A stretch of 64,000 nt of DNA, taken from Lunatibacter sp035460985. Its GTDB lineage: Bacteria > Bacteroidota > Bacteroidia > Cytophagales > Cyclobacteriaceae. The stretch is from the NCBI GenBank assembly GCA_035460985.1, contig DATHWC010000062.1, positions 13,361 through 77,360 of the forward strand, read 5' to 3'. Shown here piece after piece: positions 26,138 through 35,036 of this stretch. Every line of letters starts with the position of its first letter. Position 1 is the stretch's first letter. The notes under the pieces are model-generated. The model saw only the letters and a program-made list of their open reading frames with translations. It did not search any database and was not told where the DNA came from. Both the position numbers and the translations under genes were made by a program.

Positions 26138-26150
26138 AATATTTTCTTAT

Positions 26151-29100
26151 TTAGTCAAGAGTAATTTCCAATGCAAGACCACGTAATTCGTGTACCAATA
26201 CATTAAAGGATTCCGGAATGTTAGGTTTCGGAAGGTTTTCCCCTTTAACTATGGCTTCATACGCCTTGGCCCTGCCAATTACATCATCTGACTTCACGGT
26301 AAGAATCTCTTGAAGCACGTGCGAAGCACCAAATGCTTCAAGTGCCCAAACTTCCATTTCTCCAAATCGCTGACCACCAAATTGCGCTTTACCGCCCAAA
26401 GGCTGCTGCGTAATCAGTGAATAAGGCCCAATAGACCTAGCGTGCATCTTGTCATCCACCAAGTGACCCAATTTCAGCATGTAGGAAATCCCCACAGTGA
26501 CTGCCTGATCAAACATTTTACCACTAAGACCATCATACAGATACGTTCTACCGAAACTTGGCAAACCTGCTTTCGTCAGTTCAGCAGCTACCTCTTCAGT
26601 GGTTGCCCCATCAAAGATAGGAGTCGCATATTTCTTGCCTAACCGCATACCGGCCCAGGCTAGGACCGTTTCGAAGATCTGTCCAATGTTCATCCTGGAT
26701 GGTACGCCCAAGGGATTCAATACGATATCCATAGGTGTGCCGTCTTCCAAGAAGGGCATGTCTTCATCCCGGACAATTCTGGCAACGATACCTTTGTTAC
26801 CATGGCGCCCCGCCATCTTATCCCCTACTTTCAGCTTACGCTTTTTCGCCACGTACACTTTGGCAAGTTGAACAATTCCAGCAGGCAGTTCATCACCCAC
26901 TTCAAGGGTGAATTTATCCCTCTTGAAGATACCGGAAATTTCATTTCTGGTATTGGTGTAATTCTTCACCAATTGCTGTACCAGCGAATTGGTATGTGCA
27001 TCGTCTGTCCAGTCATCTAAGATGATATCTGAAATCAGGTTGGCTTCCTCTGCTACGTTGTAGTTACTCTCATCCCTATAGGGGTTCTTTGCGGGAAAGA
27101 GATTGTTCTCAATGTTCTGATGGTTGAATTTCATCCCTTTAGTGATGATTTCATCCCCAAACTTATGCCTCACCCCATTGGAAACTTTTCCGTCCAGCAA
27201 CACAACCAACTTTTGGATCATTCTTGCTCGAACTACCAAAAGATCCTTGCCATATTTCTGCTTCAGTTTCTCCACCTCAGCTTTTGCTTTTACACGAAGA
27301 TCCTTATCCTTTTTAGGTCTGGAGAAAAGCTTGGTTTCGATTACCACTCCGTTAAGAGAGGGCGACGCTTTCAATGAAGCATCCTTCACATCACCTGCTT
27401 TGTCCCCAAAGATGGCACGAAGTAGTTTTTCCTCCGGAGTTGGATCAGTTTCACCTTTAGGGGTGATTTTACCGATTATGATATCCCCTTCCTTCAATTC
27501 AGCACCTACACGGATTATACCGTTTTCATCCAAATTCTTAACCGCCTCTTCCGAAACGTTTGGAATTTCCGAGGTAAGTTCTTCTTCTCCTCGTTTGGTA
27601 TCTCTAACTTCAAGCTGAAACTCCTCTATATGGATAGATGTAAATACATCTTCACGGACAACCCGCTCAGAGATAACGATCGCATCCTCGAAGTTATAAC
27701 CCTGCCAAGGCATATACGCTACAAGTAGGTTTTTACCCAGTGCAAGTTCCCCATTATTGGTAGAATAACCCTCTACCAAGACCTGTCCCTTAGTAACCCG
27801 TTGGCCTTTAAGAACCAATGGAGTCAAGTTGATCGTAGTATCTTGGTTGGTTCTACGGAATTTTGTCAGCAAATAAGTTTTATACTCATCGCTGAAATTA
27901 ACCAGTAAATCCTCTTCAGTAAGATCATACTTAAGTACTATCTTCTTGGCATCAACGTAATCGATCACCCCATCTGCCTCTGCGCGAATCAGCGATCTGG
28001 AGTCAATTGCCGCCTTGCCTTCCAAACCGGTACCTACAATAGGCGCCTCGGCTTTCAGCAAAGGAACTGCCTGACGCTGCATGTTGGAACCCATCAAAGC
28101 CCGGTTGGCATCATCGTGTTCCAAGAAAGGAATCAATGAAGCTGCCACGGAAACAATCTGATTTGGCGCAACATCCATAAAGGTGATTTCAGACGGATCC
28201 AACACAGGGAAGTCACCTTCAAATCTTGCCTTTACCTTATCGTTGATAAATTTACCTTTATCATCCAAGGGTGCATTTGCTTGCGCGATATTATTATCAT
28301 CCTCTTCCTCGGCAGTTAGGAACACAATATCTTCACTGACCATGCTTACCGTGCCGTCAGCTACTTTTCGATAAGGTGTCTCCAAGAAGCCCATGCTATT
28401 CACTTTGGCATGAACACATAGCGAGGAAATCAATCCGATATTCGGTCCTTCCGGCGTTTCAATAGTACAAAGCCTACCGTAGTGGGTATAGTGAACGTCC
28501 CTTACTTCAAAACCCGCACGCTCTCTGGATAGTCCACCGGGACCCAAAGCAGAAAGCCTACGCTTATGCGTCAGTTCGGCAAGCGGATTGGTTTGATCCA
28601 TAAACTGTGAAAGCTGATTGGTACCAAAGAAAGAATTGATCACGGAAGACAATGTCCTGGCGTTGATCAAGTCAACGGGTTTAAAATCCTCGTTGTCCCT
28701 TACGTTCATTCTCTCACGAATAGTACGGGCCATTCGGGCAAGACCTACCCCAAACTGGCTGTACAATTGTTCTCCAACTGTCCTAACTCTCCTATTGCTT
28801 AAGTGATCAATATCATCGACCACAGCTTTGGAGTTGATAAGCCCAATCAAATACTTCACAATGGATATGATATCCTGGGTCGTAAGAACGATTTTATCAG
28901 GATCTATACTCAGACCCAATTTTTTGTTTATTCGGTATCTACCAACTTCTCCTAAGTCATACCGCTTGTCGGAGAAAAACAACCCGTGAATAACTTCCCT
29001 GGCAGTCGCTTCATCCGGAGCCTCAGTATTCCTAAGCTGTCGGTAAATAACCTCTACCGCCTCTTTTTCAGAGTTGGAGTTGTCTTTTTGCAACGTATTG

Positions 29101-30026
29101 TATATAATGGAGTAATCTGCCACGTTCACATCCTCCCGGTGGAGAATGATGCTTTTAGTGGAAGAATCCAAAATCAGATCTATATCTTCGTCGGTAAGAA
29201 TAGAATCGCGCTCGAGTAGCACTTCGTTCCTGTCTATGGAAACCACCTCTCCGGTATCTTCATCCACAAAGTCCTCCACCCAGGTTCTAAGAACCCTCGC
29301 GGCTAACTTACGACCGATTACCTTTTTCAAATTGGATTTATTGGCATCCACTTCCTCTGACAGACCAAACAGATCAAGTATCTCCTTATCGGAACCGTAT
29401 CCGATCGCCCGTAGCAAAGTCGTTACTGGAAATTTCTTTTTACGGTCAATGTAGGCATACATCACATTATTGATGTCGGTAGCGAATTCAATCCACGAAC
29501 CTTTGAATGGAATGATCCTTGCCGAGTATAATTTCGTCCCGTTTGTATGCTTACTTTGCGCAAAGAACACACCTGGTGAGCGGTGCAACTGGGAAACGAT
29601 AACTCTCTCGGCTCCGTTGATTACAAAGGATCCCTTTTCGGTCATGTAGGGAAGATTTCCCAAAAACACTTCCTGTTCGATGGTTTCGAAATCCTCATTG
29701 TCTTCATCTGAACACAACAACCGAAGTTTCGCTTTCAAAGGAACGGAATAAGTAAGTCCCCGGTCGATACATTCGGAAACATTGTACTTGGGAGGATCTA
29801 CGGCATAGTCAATGAATTCTAGGGTAAAATTTTCCCGAGAGTCACTGATGGGAAAATTTTCAGAAAACACTTTGAAAAGACCATCCTGCCTTCTCTTTTC
29901 TGCGGGAGTATCAAGCTGAAAAAAATCTTTGAAGGATTGCAGCTGAATATCGAGAAAATCCGGATAGTCTTTGACTACCTTAATAGATGAGAAACTTTTC
30001 CTTTCGGTTTGATTCTGGATAGCCAA
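26151..30026 (-). CDS. rpoB: DNA-directed RNA polymerase subunit beta
   Basis: Catalytic subunit of RNA polymerase and rifampicin target. The 1291 residues include the rifampicin region (FGTNQLSQFMDQTNPLAELT and HKRRLSALGPGGLSRERAG), which looks wild-type. Near the C-terminus are GGKAQFGGQRFGEMEVWALE and the flap and clamp contacts. The reading frame begins with TTG (minus strand, 30024-30026); no in-frame ATG lies close upstream. It follows rplL across a 155-base gap that contains a strong hairpin. Confidence 0.98.
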   Translation of the reverse strand: MAIQNQTERKSFSSIKVVKDYPDFLDIQLQSFKDFFQLDTPAEKRRQDGLFKVFSENFPISDSRENFTLEFIDYAVDPPKYNVSECIDRGLTYSVPLKAKLRLLCSDEDNEDFETIEQEVFLGNLPYMTEKGSFVINGAERVIVSQLHRSPGVFFAQSKHTNGTKLYSARIIPFKGSWIEFATDINNVMYAYIDRKKKFPVTTLLRAIGYGSDKEILDLFGLSEEVDANKSNLKKVIGRKLAARVLRTWVEDFVDEDTGEVVSIDRNEVLLERDSILTDEDIDLILDSSTKSIILHREDVNVADYSIIYNTLQKDNSNSEKEAVEVIYRQLRNTEAPDEATAREVIHGLFFSDKRYDLGEVGRYRINKKLGLSIDPDKIVLTTQDIISIVKYLIGLINSKAVVDDIDHLSNRRVRTVGEQLYSQFGVGLARMARTIRERMNVRDNEDFKPVDLINARTLSSVINSFFGTNQLSQFMDQTNPLAELTHKRRLSALGPGGLSRERAGFEVRDVHYTHYGRLCTIETPEGPNIGLISSLCVHAKVNSMGFLETPYRKVADGTVSMVSEDIVFLTAEEEDDNNIAQANAPLDDKGKFINDKVKARFEGDFPVLDPSEITFMDVAPNQIVSVAASLIPFLEHDDANRALMGSNMQRQAVPLLKAEAPIVGTGLEGKAAIDSRSLIRAEADGVIDYVDAKKIVLKYDLTEEDLLVNFSDEYKTYLLTKFRRTNQDTTINLTPLVLKGQRVTKGQVLVEGYSTNNGELALGKNLLVAYMPWQGYNFEDAIVISERVVREDVFTSIHIEEFQLEVRDTKRGEEELTSEIPNVSEEAVKNLDENGIIRVGAELKEGDIIIGKITPKGETDPTPEEKLLRAIFGDKAGDVKDASLKASPSLNGVVIETKLFSRPKKDKDLRVKAKAEVEKLKQKYGKDLLVVRARMIQKLVVLLDGKVSNGVRHKFGDEIITKGMKFNHQNIENNLFPAKNPYRDESNYNVAEEANLISDIILDDWTDDAHTNSLVQQLVKNYTNTRNEISGIFKRDKFTLEVGDELPAGIVQLAKVYVAKKRKLKVGDKMAGRHGNKGIVARIVRDEDMPFLEDGTPMDIVLNPLGVPSRMNIGQIFETVLAWAGMRLGKKYATPIFDGATTEEVAAELTKAGLPSFGRTYLYDGLSGKMFDQAVTVGISYMLKLGHLVDDKMHARSIGPYSLITQQPLGGKAQFGGQRFGEMEVWALEAFGASHVLQEILTVKSDDVIGRAKAYEAIVKGENLPKPNIPESFNVLVHELRGLALEITLD

Positions 30027-30113
30027 GGCAGTATATATTTATAGTGATAGTAATTATTAAATAAGAACAATATACACTTGGAATAATGCAAGTTTTTTAT
30101 TGTCTATAAACAG

Positions 30114-30141
30114 GAAAAGACCTGACTTAAAAGTCAGGTCT
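30114..30141 (-). terminator. Hairpin attenuator between rplL and rpoB
   Basis: An 11-bp perfect inverted repeat (AGACCTGACTT at 30118-30128 with its complement at 30131-30141) is followed on the minus strand by TTTTCC. It has the form of a weak intrinsic terminator lying inside the rplKAJL-rpoBC operon, 40 bases after rplL. Partial termination at this junction lowers rpoBC relative to ribosomal protein output in E. coli; the same role here is inferred. Confidence 0.7.
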
Positions 30142-30181
30142 ACTAAGAATAACCTATGCCTAGGAGGACAGGTTTTTCAAA

Positions 30182-30559
30182 TTATTTCAATTCTACTTCA
30201 GCACCAGCTTCCTCAAGTTGCTTCTTAAGAGCGTCAGCTTCATCCTTGCTGATACCTTCTTTGATCGCCTTAGGAGCGTTGTCTACAACTTCTTTAGCTT
30301 CTTTAAGGCCAAGACCAGTTAATTCCTTAACAAGTTTAACCACCGCTAATTTCTGTCCACCAGCAGCTTTCAAGATTACGTCGAAGGAAGTTTTTTCTTC
30401 CTCAGCAGCGGCTTCTCCTCCTCCACCACCGGCTACAACAGTAGCAGCAGCAGCAGCGGGTTCGATACCATACTCGTCTTTCAAAATTGCGGCTAACTCA
30501 TTTACCTCTTTTACAGTTAAGTTAACTAACTGTTCAGCGAATGCTTTAAGATCTGCCAT
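30182..30559 (-). CDS. rplL: 50S ribosomal protein L7/L12
   Basis: Stalk protein that recruits translation GTPases, present in several copies per ribosome. The 125 residues have the N-terminal dimerisation helices (1-35), an Ala/Gly-rich hinge (about 36-55, AAAAATVVAGGGGGEAAAEE) and the C-terminal domain (EEKTSFDVILKAAGGQKLAV onward). It follows rplJ by 50 bases. Confidence 0.98.
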   Translation of the reverse strand: MADLKAFAEQLVNLTVKEVNELAAILKDEYGIEPAAAAATVVAGGGGGEAAAEEEKTSFDVILKAAGGQKLAVVKLVKELTGLGLKEAKEVVDNAPKAIKEGISKDEADALKKQLEEAGAEVELK

Positions 30560-30609
30560 TGTATAAAATATTTAAATTGATTGATTTTTAACTTGATTGA
30601 TTTAATGTA

Positions 30610-31149
30610 TTAAGATTCCTTCTCGGAGAGGGTTTTAACCAATCCAGCCAGTATATGTTTGCCACTTTGCAGGGCAGAAACCACATTTTTGGCAGGAGAT
30701 TGAAGCAACCCGATAACTTCTCCAAGTAATTCCTCTTTGGATTTTAGGTTGGACAGTAATTCCAGGTTTTGCTCTCCTAGAAATATGTCCCCATCTATTG
30801 AAGCACCTTTGAATACGGGACGAGTTTCCTTCTTGCCCATTTTCTTTCGGAACTCCAACAACACCTTCGCAGGAAGATTTCCAGCTTCTTTAGAAAAAAG
30901 AATACCGGAAAATCCTTTCAACGCTGTTTCGTTAAATTTCTCGTAATCGGTGTCCATGCTTTCCAACGCCTTTTTGATCAGCGTGTTTTTGTACACTTTA
31001 TATTCGAGTCCTTTTTCAAAACAAGTTCTCCTGAACGCATTTACCTGAGCAACTGAAAACCCCGATGCGTTAGTCACATAAAAATGCGGGGTTACTTTTA
31101 ATTTCTCGGTAAGTTCGTCAATGATGGATTTTTTCTCTTCTCTCGTCAT
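30610..31149 (-). CDS. rplJ: 50S ribosomal protein L10
   Basis: Base of the L7/L12 stalk. The 179 residues start MTREEKKSIIDELTEKLK, with an N-terminal rRNA-binding domain (FRRTCFEKGLEYKVYKNTLI) and C-terminal helices that bind L7/L12 dimers. It lies two bases after rplA, leaving no room for the long autoregulatory leader found upstream of rplJ in E. coli. Confidence 0.97.
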   Translation of the reverse strand: MTREEKKSIIDELTEKLKVTPHFYVTNASGFSVAQVNAFRRTCFEKGLEYKVYKNTLIKKALESMDTDYEKFNETALKGFSGILFSKEAGNLPAKVLLEFRKKMGKKETRPVFKGASIDGDIFLGEQNLELLSNLKSKEELLGEVIGLLQSPAKNVVSALQSGKHILAGLVKTLSEKES

Positions 31150-31151
31150 GA

Positions 31152-31850
31152 TTATATACCTTGAATACTTCCTTTGTCAATAATGATCCCAGGTGACATG
31201 GTACTGGAGATATGAATGCTTCTAAAGTACGTGCCTTTCGATGCAGAAGGCTTCAATTTCGACACAGTGTTTATCAGTTCAAGTGCATTCTCCTGTATTT
31301 TCTCCGGAGAGAAAGATACCTTTCCAACGCTTGCGTGAAGAATCCCGAACTTGTCTACTTTGAAGTCAATTTTACCTGCCTTTACGTCTTTCACAGCTTT
31401 GCCCACATCCAGTGTAACGGTACCTGATTTTGGATTCGGCATCAAGCCTCTTGGACCCAAAACCCTACCCAGTCTACCTACTTTTGCCATCACATTGGGC
31501 GTGGTGATGATCACGTCAATGTCTGTCCAGCCACCTTCAATTTTGGCGATATAATCGTCCAAACCTACATGGTCGGCACCGGCTTCCTTTGCTTCGGCTT
31601 CCTTGTCAGGGCTGCACAATACGAGCACCTTCACGTCCTTGCCTGTACCATGCGGTAGGGCCACCACACCACGCACCATCTGATCAGCTTTCCTTGGATC
31701 CACACCCAGTCGGATGTCAAGATCAACAGAAGCGTCAAACTTTACGTTGGTGATGTCTTTCACAATGGTAGAAGCCTCAGCCAGAGAATAGGTTTGGCTA
31801 GGATCATATTTAGAAAGAGCTTCTTTTTGTTTTTTTGTTAACTTAGCCAT
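31152..31850 (-). CDS. rplA: 50S ribosomal protein L1
   Basis: Mobile L1-stalk protein that helps release E-site tRNA; in E. coli it represses its own operon. The 232 residues include MRGVVALPHGTGKDVKVLVL, the signature VGRLGRVLGPRGLMPNPKSG and the C-terminal FRSIHISSTMSPGIIID. It is ten bases after rplK. Confidence 0.98.
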   Translation of the reverse strand: MAKLTKKQKEALSKYDPSQTYSLAEASTIVKDITNVKFDASVDLDIRLGVDPRKADQMVRGVVALPHGTGKDVKVLVLCSPDKEAEAKEAGADHVGLDDYIAKIEGGWTDIDVIITTPNVMAKVGRLGRVLGPRGLMPNPKSGTVTLDVGKAVKDVKAGKIDFKVDKFGILHASVGKVSFSPEKIQENALELINTVSKLKPSASKGTYFRSIHISSTMSPGIIIDKGSIQGI

Positions 31851-31860
31851 TTTTCTTTAT

Positions 31861-32304
31861 TTAATCCTCCCAAGGAGCTTTTCCCGAAACTGTAATTCCC
31901 ATGCTTCTTGCTGTTCCTGCAACCATTTTCATGGCAGACTCCACTTCAAAAGCATTTAAGTCAGGCATCTTCACGACTGCAATTTCCTTTACCTGATCCC
32001 AGGATACGGAGCCTACTTTCTTTCTGTTAGGTTCTGCTGAACCACTTTTGATTTTGGCCGCATCCAGCAACATGTTTGCTGCGGGAGGAGTTTTAACCAC
32101 AAAATCAAACGACTTATCCGAATAAACCGTGATAAGCACAGGAAGTACTTGACCCATTCTATCCTGAGTCCTAGCATTGTACTGCTTACAGAACTCCATG
32201 ATGTTCAAACCCTTGGAACCAAGGGCAGGTCCAACCGGAGGAGAAGGATTAGCCTGGCCACCTTTCACCTGTAATTTCACATAACCAGTGATTTCCTTAG
32301 CCAT
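31861..32304 (-). CDS. rplK: 50S ribosomal protein L11
   Basis: GTPase-centre protein and thiostrepton site, also needed for RelA activation in other bacteria. The 147 residues carry the N-terminal proline-rich PSPPVGPALGSKGLNIMEFC and the C-terminal domain with GTARSMGITV. It lies three bases after nusG. Confidence 0.98.
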   Translation of the reverse strand: MAKEITGYVKLQVKGGQANPSPPVGPALGSKGLNIMEFCKQYNARTQDRMGQVLPVLITVYSDKSFDFVVKTPPAANMLLDAAKIKSGSAEPNRKKVGSVSWDQVKEIAVVKMPDLNAFEVESAMKMVAGTARSMGITVSGKAPWED

Positions 32305-32307
32305 TTC

Positions 32308-32865
32308 CTAGTCTTGTTTTTCTACTTGTATAAAGTTTAATTCTACCGGAGTATTACGACCGAAAATCTTAACCATAACATTAAGCTTCTTCTTGTCTTC
32401 AAATACCTCCTCTATCATCCCTGAGAAACCACTGAAAGGACCGTCCATTACTTTAACGGTCTCTCCAACTATAAATGGTGTATCCAGTTTTTCCGCAAAC
32501 TCATCAATCTCCTCAACCCGACCTAAAATCCGGTTGATTTCCGACTGACGTAATGGCTCGGGGGTTTTGGAAGCCCCCCCTTGGTTTGACCCTAAAAAAC
32601 CGATAACTCCCGGAATACTCGTAATTACATGGTTGGCCTCTCCATGACTGAGGTCCGCATGAACCAAAACATAGCCCGGAAAAAAATTTCTTTCCCGAAC
32701 CCGCTTCTTACCATTGCGCATCTCGTATATTTTCTCAGAGGGTATCAAAACTTCAGGAATGTATTCCTCAAGTTTTTGCCTGGCAACTTCGTTGTCTAAA
32801 TAGGTTTTAGCCTTTTTCTCCTGCCCAGCAACAACTCTAAGCACATACCATTTGTGATCAGCCAT
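32308..32865 (-). CDS. nusG: Transcription termination/antitermination factor NusG
   Basis: Bridges RNA polymerase to the ribosome (through S10) or to Rho. I use the ATG at 32865 (185 residues, MADHKWYVLRVVAGQEKKAK); the longer reading from 32883 would overlap the end of secE and is not conserved. An NGN domain (about 1-125, with FFPGYVLVHADLSH) is followed by a KOW domain (GETVKVMDGPFSGFSGMIEE). It lies between secE and rplK. Confidence 0.97.
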   Translation of the reverse strand: MADHKWYVLRVVAGQEKKAKTYLDNEVARQKLEEYIPEVLIPSEKIYEMRNGKKRVRERNFFPGYVLVHADLSHGEANHVITSIPGVIGFLGSNQGGASKTPEPLRQSEINRILGRVEEIDEFAEKLDTPFIVGETVKVMDGPFSGFSGMIEEVFEDKKKLNVMVKIFGRNTPVELNFIQVEKQD

Positions 32866-32883
32866 TATGTAATTTAGATTCAA

Positions 32884-33072
32884 TTAAAATAAATCATAAA
32901 ACCACGTCATAAGACTTTCGAATGAAAGATCTATAAGCCCTATTACCAAGGCGAAAATCAACGACGCAACAAGTACCAATACCGCACTGTTTAGAAGTGA
33001 AGCATATTTAGGCCATGTGACCTTGTTCCTCATCTCATCGATGGATTCTACTACAAAATTCTTTACGTTCAT
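32884..33072 (-). CDS. secE: Preprotein translocase subunit SecE
   Basis: Clamp of the SecYEG channel. The 62-residue single-span form has an amphipathic helix (DEMRNKVTWPKYASLLNSAV) followed by one membrane segment (LVLVASLIFALVIGLIDL). The gene order tRNA-Trp-secE-nusG-rplK is the common one. Confidence 0.96.
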   Translation of the reverse strand: MNVKNFVVESIDEMRNKVTWPKYASLLNSAVLVLVASLIFALVIGLIDLSFESLMTWFYDLF

Positions 33073-33181
33073 GCAGCCTTAATTTTATGTGTACTCCCTA
33101 CGCCCGCTTTTATCTTTTCCCAACTGAGTATATTTCATTGGTAAAAACGTATGAAGTACTTCGTTTGATTTTACGGTGATG

Positions 33182-33252
33182 CACGGGCGGAGAGATTCGA
33201 ACTCCCATCAACGGTTTTGGAGACCGCTATTCTGCCATTGAACTACGCCCGT
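33182..33252 (-). tRNA. trnW: tRNA-Trp (CCA anticodon)
   Basis: The minus strand folds into a cloverleaf with acceptor stem ACGGGCG/CGCCCGT, anticodon loop CTCCAAA (anticodon CCA) and T-loop GTTCGAATC. It is 71 nt long, with no encoded CCA end. It lies between tuf and secE, behind its own promoter. Confidence 0.95.
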
Positions 33253-33277
33253 AGTATACCTATTCTTTTACGGAACG

Positions 33278-33309
33278 CAAAATTAGGTAAAATTGTCATA
33301 AGAAACAAA
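33278..33309 (-). promoter_or_regulatory. Promoter of tRNA-Trp-secE-nusG-rplKAJL-rpoBC
   Basis: The minus strand has TTTG (33306-33309), 20 bases, then TAATTTTG (33278-33285). The -7 element is a full consensus match; the spacing is one base longer than in the other promoters here. The -33 TTTG lies inside the stem of the tuf terminator. The predicted start is about 20 bases before the tRNA. Confidence 0.75.
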
Positions 33310-33341
33310 TGCGATTCCGAAAATTTCAGAATCGCATTTGT
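33305..33341 (-). terminator. Terminator after tuf
   Basis: A 13-bp perfect stem (ACAAATGCGATTC at 33305-33317 with its complement at 33329-33341) and an 11-nt loop lie about 20 bases after the tuf stop. The minus strand continues TTTGTTTCTT-like, a modest T run. Its downstream arm overlaps the -33 element of the next promoter. Confidence 0.75.
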
Positions 33342-33362
33342 AAATCTATATCTGGAATATGA

Positions 33363-34550
33363 TTAGTCCAAGATCTCAGTCACCTGACCGGCACCTACTG
33401 TCCTGCCACCCTCCCGGATTGCAAATCGTAGTCCCTTCTCAAGAGCAACTGTACTCAACAAATTCACTTCGATTGTAACGTTATCACCTGGCATTACCAT
33501 CTCCACATTTTCAGGAAGCGTGATTTCGCCGGTTACGTCTGTCGTTCTTAGGTAGAACTGGGGACGGTATCTGTTGAAAAAAGGAGTATGACGTCCACCT
33601 TCTTCTTTTGAAAGCACGTACACTTCAGCTTTGAAGTGAGCGTGGGGCTTCACAGATCCGGGCTTGCAGATAATCATACCTCGTCTGATTTGCGATTTTT
33701 CGATGCCTCTAAGCAACAAACCTACGTTGTCACCGGCTTCACCTCTATCCAAAATCTTACGGAACATTTCCACACCAGTGACGGTTGATTTCAAACCTTC
33801 CGCACCCATACCGATGATATCTACCGCCTCACCGGAATTGACTACACCTCTTTCGATTCTACCGGTAGCAACAGTACCACGTCCAGTAATGGAGAATACG
33901 TCTTCTACAGGCATTAAGAAATCCTTGTCGATTGCTCTTTCAGGAAGAGGAATGTGCTCATCGACAGCATCCATCAATTCCATTACGGTAGCTTCCCACT
34001 TGTCTTCACCGTTAAGTGCTCCAAGGGCAGAACCCGCGATAACTGGAATATTGTCTCCATCAAACTCATAGAAAGAAAGTAACTCTCTTACTTCCATCTC
34101 AACAAGTTCCAGAAGTTCTGGATCATCCACCAAATCGACTTTGTTCATGAAAACCACCAAAGCAGGAACACCTACCTGGCGGGCCAACAGAATGTGCTCT
34201 CTAGTCTGAGGCATTGGTCCATCAGTCGCCGCAACTACCAAGATAGCACCGTCCATTTGGGCGGCACCCGTAACCATGTTTTTTACATAATCAGCGTGAC
34301 CTGGACAGTCAACGTGTGCGTAGTGTCTCTTTTCTGTCTGATACTCTACGTGTGAAGTATTGATGGTAATACCTCTTTCTTTTTCTTCCGGAGCGTTGTC
34401 GATAGAAGCGAAGTCTCTTAATTCAGAAAGACCTTTCCTTGCCAATACCGTAGTAATGGCAGCAGTCAAAGTAGTCTTTCCATGATCGACGTGACCAATC
34501 GTACCTATGTTAACGTGTGGTTTGGAACGGTCAAAGGTTGCTTTTGCCAT
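33363..34550 (-). CDS. tuf: Translation elongation factor Tu
   Basis: GTPase that delivers aminoacyl-tRNA to the ribosome. The 395 residues have GHVDHGKTTL (about 19-28), RGITINTSHVEY (effector), DCPGHADYVKNM and NKVDLVDDPE in the G domain, followed by domains II and III. It lies in the tRNA-Thr-tuf-tRNA-Trp unit rather than in the str operon. It is the only tuf in the window. Confidence 0.99.
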   Translation of the reverse strand: MAKATFDRSKPHVNIGTIGHVDHGKTTLTAAITTVLARKGLSELRDFASIDNAPEEKERGITINTSHVEYQTEKRHYAHVDCPGHADYVKNMVTGAAQMDGAILVVAATDGPMPQTREHILLARQVGVPALVVFMNKVDLVDDPELLELVEMEVRELLSFYEFDGDNIPVIAGSALGALNGEDKWEATVMELMDAVDEHIPLPERAIDKDFLMPVEDVFSITGRGTVATGRIERGVVNSGEAVDIIGMGAEGLKSTVTGVEMFRKILDRGEAGDNVGLLLRGIEKSQIRRGMIICKPGSVKPHAHFKAEVYVLSKEEGGRHTPFFNRYRPQFYLRTTDVTGEITLPENVEMVMPGDNVTIEVNLLSTVALEKGLRFAIREGGRTVGAGQVTEILD

Positions 34551-34610
34551 GCGTGAAAATCCTTTGTTTAGTTAATGATAAAATTTCGTTTGTTTTAAAT
34601 CAATGTATCG

Positions 34611-34682
34611 AGCCAACGACGGGATTTGAACCCGTGACCTCTTCCTTACCAAGGAAGCACTCTACCCCTGAGCTACGTCGGC
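34611..34682 (-). tRNA. trnT: tRNA-Thr (GGT anticodon)
   Basis: Minus-strand cloverleaf with acceptor GCCGACG/CGTTGGC, D arm GCTCAGGGGTAGAGT, anticodon loop TTGGTAA (anticodon GGT) and T-loop GTTCAAATC; 72 nt, no encoded CCA. It is the last tRNA before tuf. Confidence 0.95.
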
Positions 34683-34714
34683 TATTAACATTCGTATATG
34701 CCCTAAAAGCATAG

Positions 34715-34787
34715 AGCGGGAGACGAGGCTCGAACCCGCGACCTGCAGCTTGGAAGGCTGCCGCTCTACCAACTGAGCTACTCCCGC
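34715..34787 (-). tRNA. trnG: tRNA-Gly (TCC anticodon)
   Basis: Minus-strand cloverleaf with acceptor GCGGGAG/CTCCCGC, D arm GCTCAGTTGGTAGAGC, anticodon stem GCAGC/GCTGC with loop CTTCCAA (anticodon TCC) and T-loop GTTCGAGCC; 73 nt, no encoded CCA. It lies between tRNA-Tyr and tRNA-Thr. Confidence 0.95.
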
Positions 34788-34905
34788 TTTTAATGTGTTG
34801 TTGCCCAATTCGAACAACAGGCTTGGTAAAATCGAAAGGCAAATTTATACTAATTTTCTAGAATAAACTACCTCCGGTTAAATATCTCAATGAGAAATAT
34901 CTGAC

Positions 34906-34991
34906 TGGTGGGGGAAACAGGATTCGAACCTGTGAAGACATAAGTCAACGGATTTACAGTCCGTCCCAGTTGGCCGCTTTGGTATTCCCCC
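34906..34991 (-). tRNA. trnY: tRNA-Tyr (GTA anticodon), CCA encoded
   Basis: Minus-strand class II tRNA with acceptor GGGGGAA/TTCCCCC, anticodon loop CTGTAAA (anticodon GTA), a long variable arm (TTGACTTATGTCTTC region) and T-loop GTTCGAATC. The discriminator A at 34909 is followed by CCA (34906-34908), so the 3-prime end is encoded, unlike in the other three tRNAs here. It is the first gene of the tRNA-tuf unit. Confidence 0.95.
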
Positions 34992-35036
34992 AACAAATTT
35001 CCGCTAAATAATTTTCTTGCTTATCTTAACGGATGG

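Noticed and set aside
26101..26139. Longer N-terminus for RpoC
   Set aside because: The extra 13 residues come from the intergenic hairpin and match no RpoC; the ATG at 26100 gives the family start.
27124..27618. 164-codon frame on the plus strand inside rpoB
   Set aside because: Antisense shadow; Ser/Phe-rich and without a promoter or homology.
30156..30566. 136-codon Ala/Ser-rich frame opposite rplL
   Set aside because: Low-complexity antisense of the Ala-rich hinge of L7/L12; no independent support.
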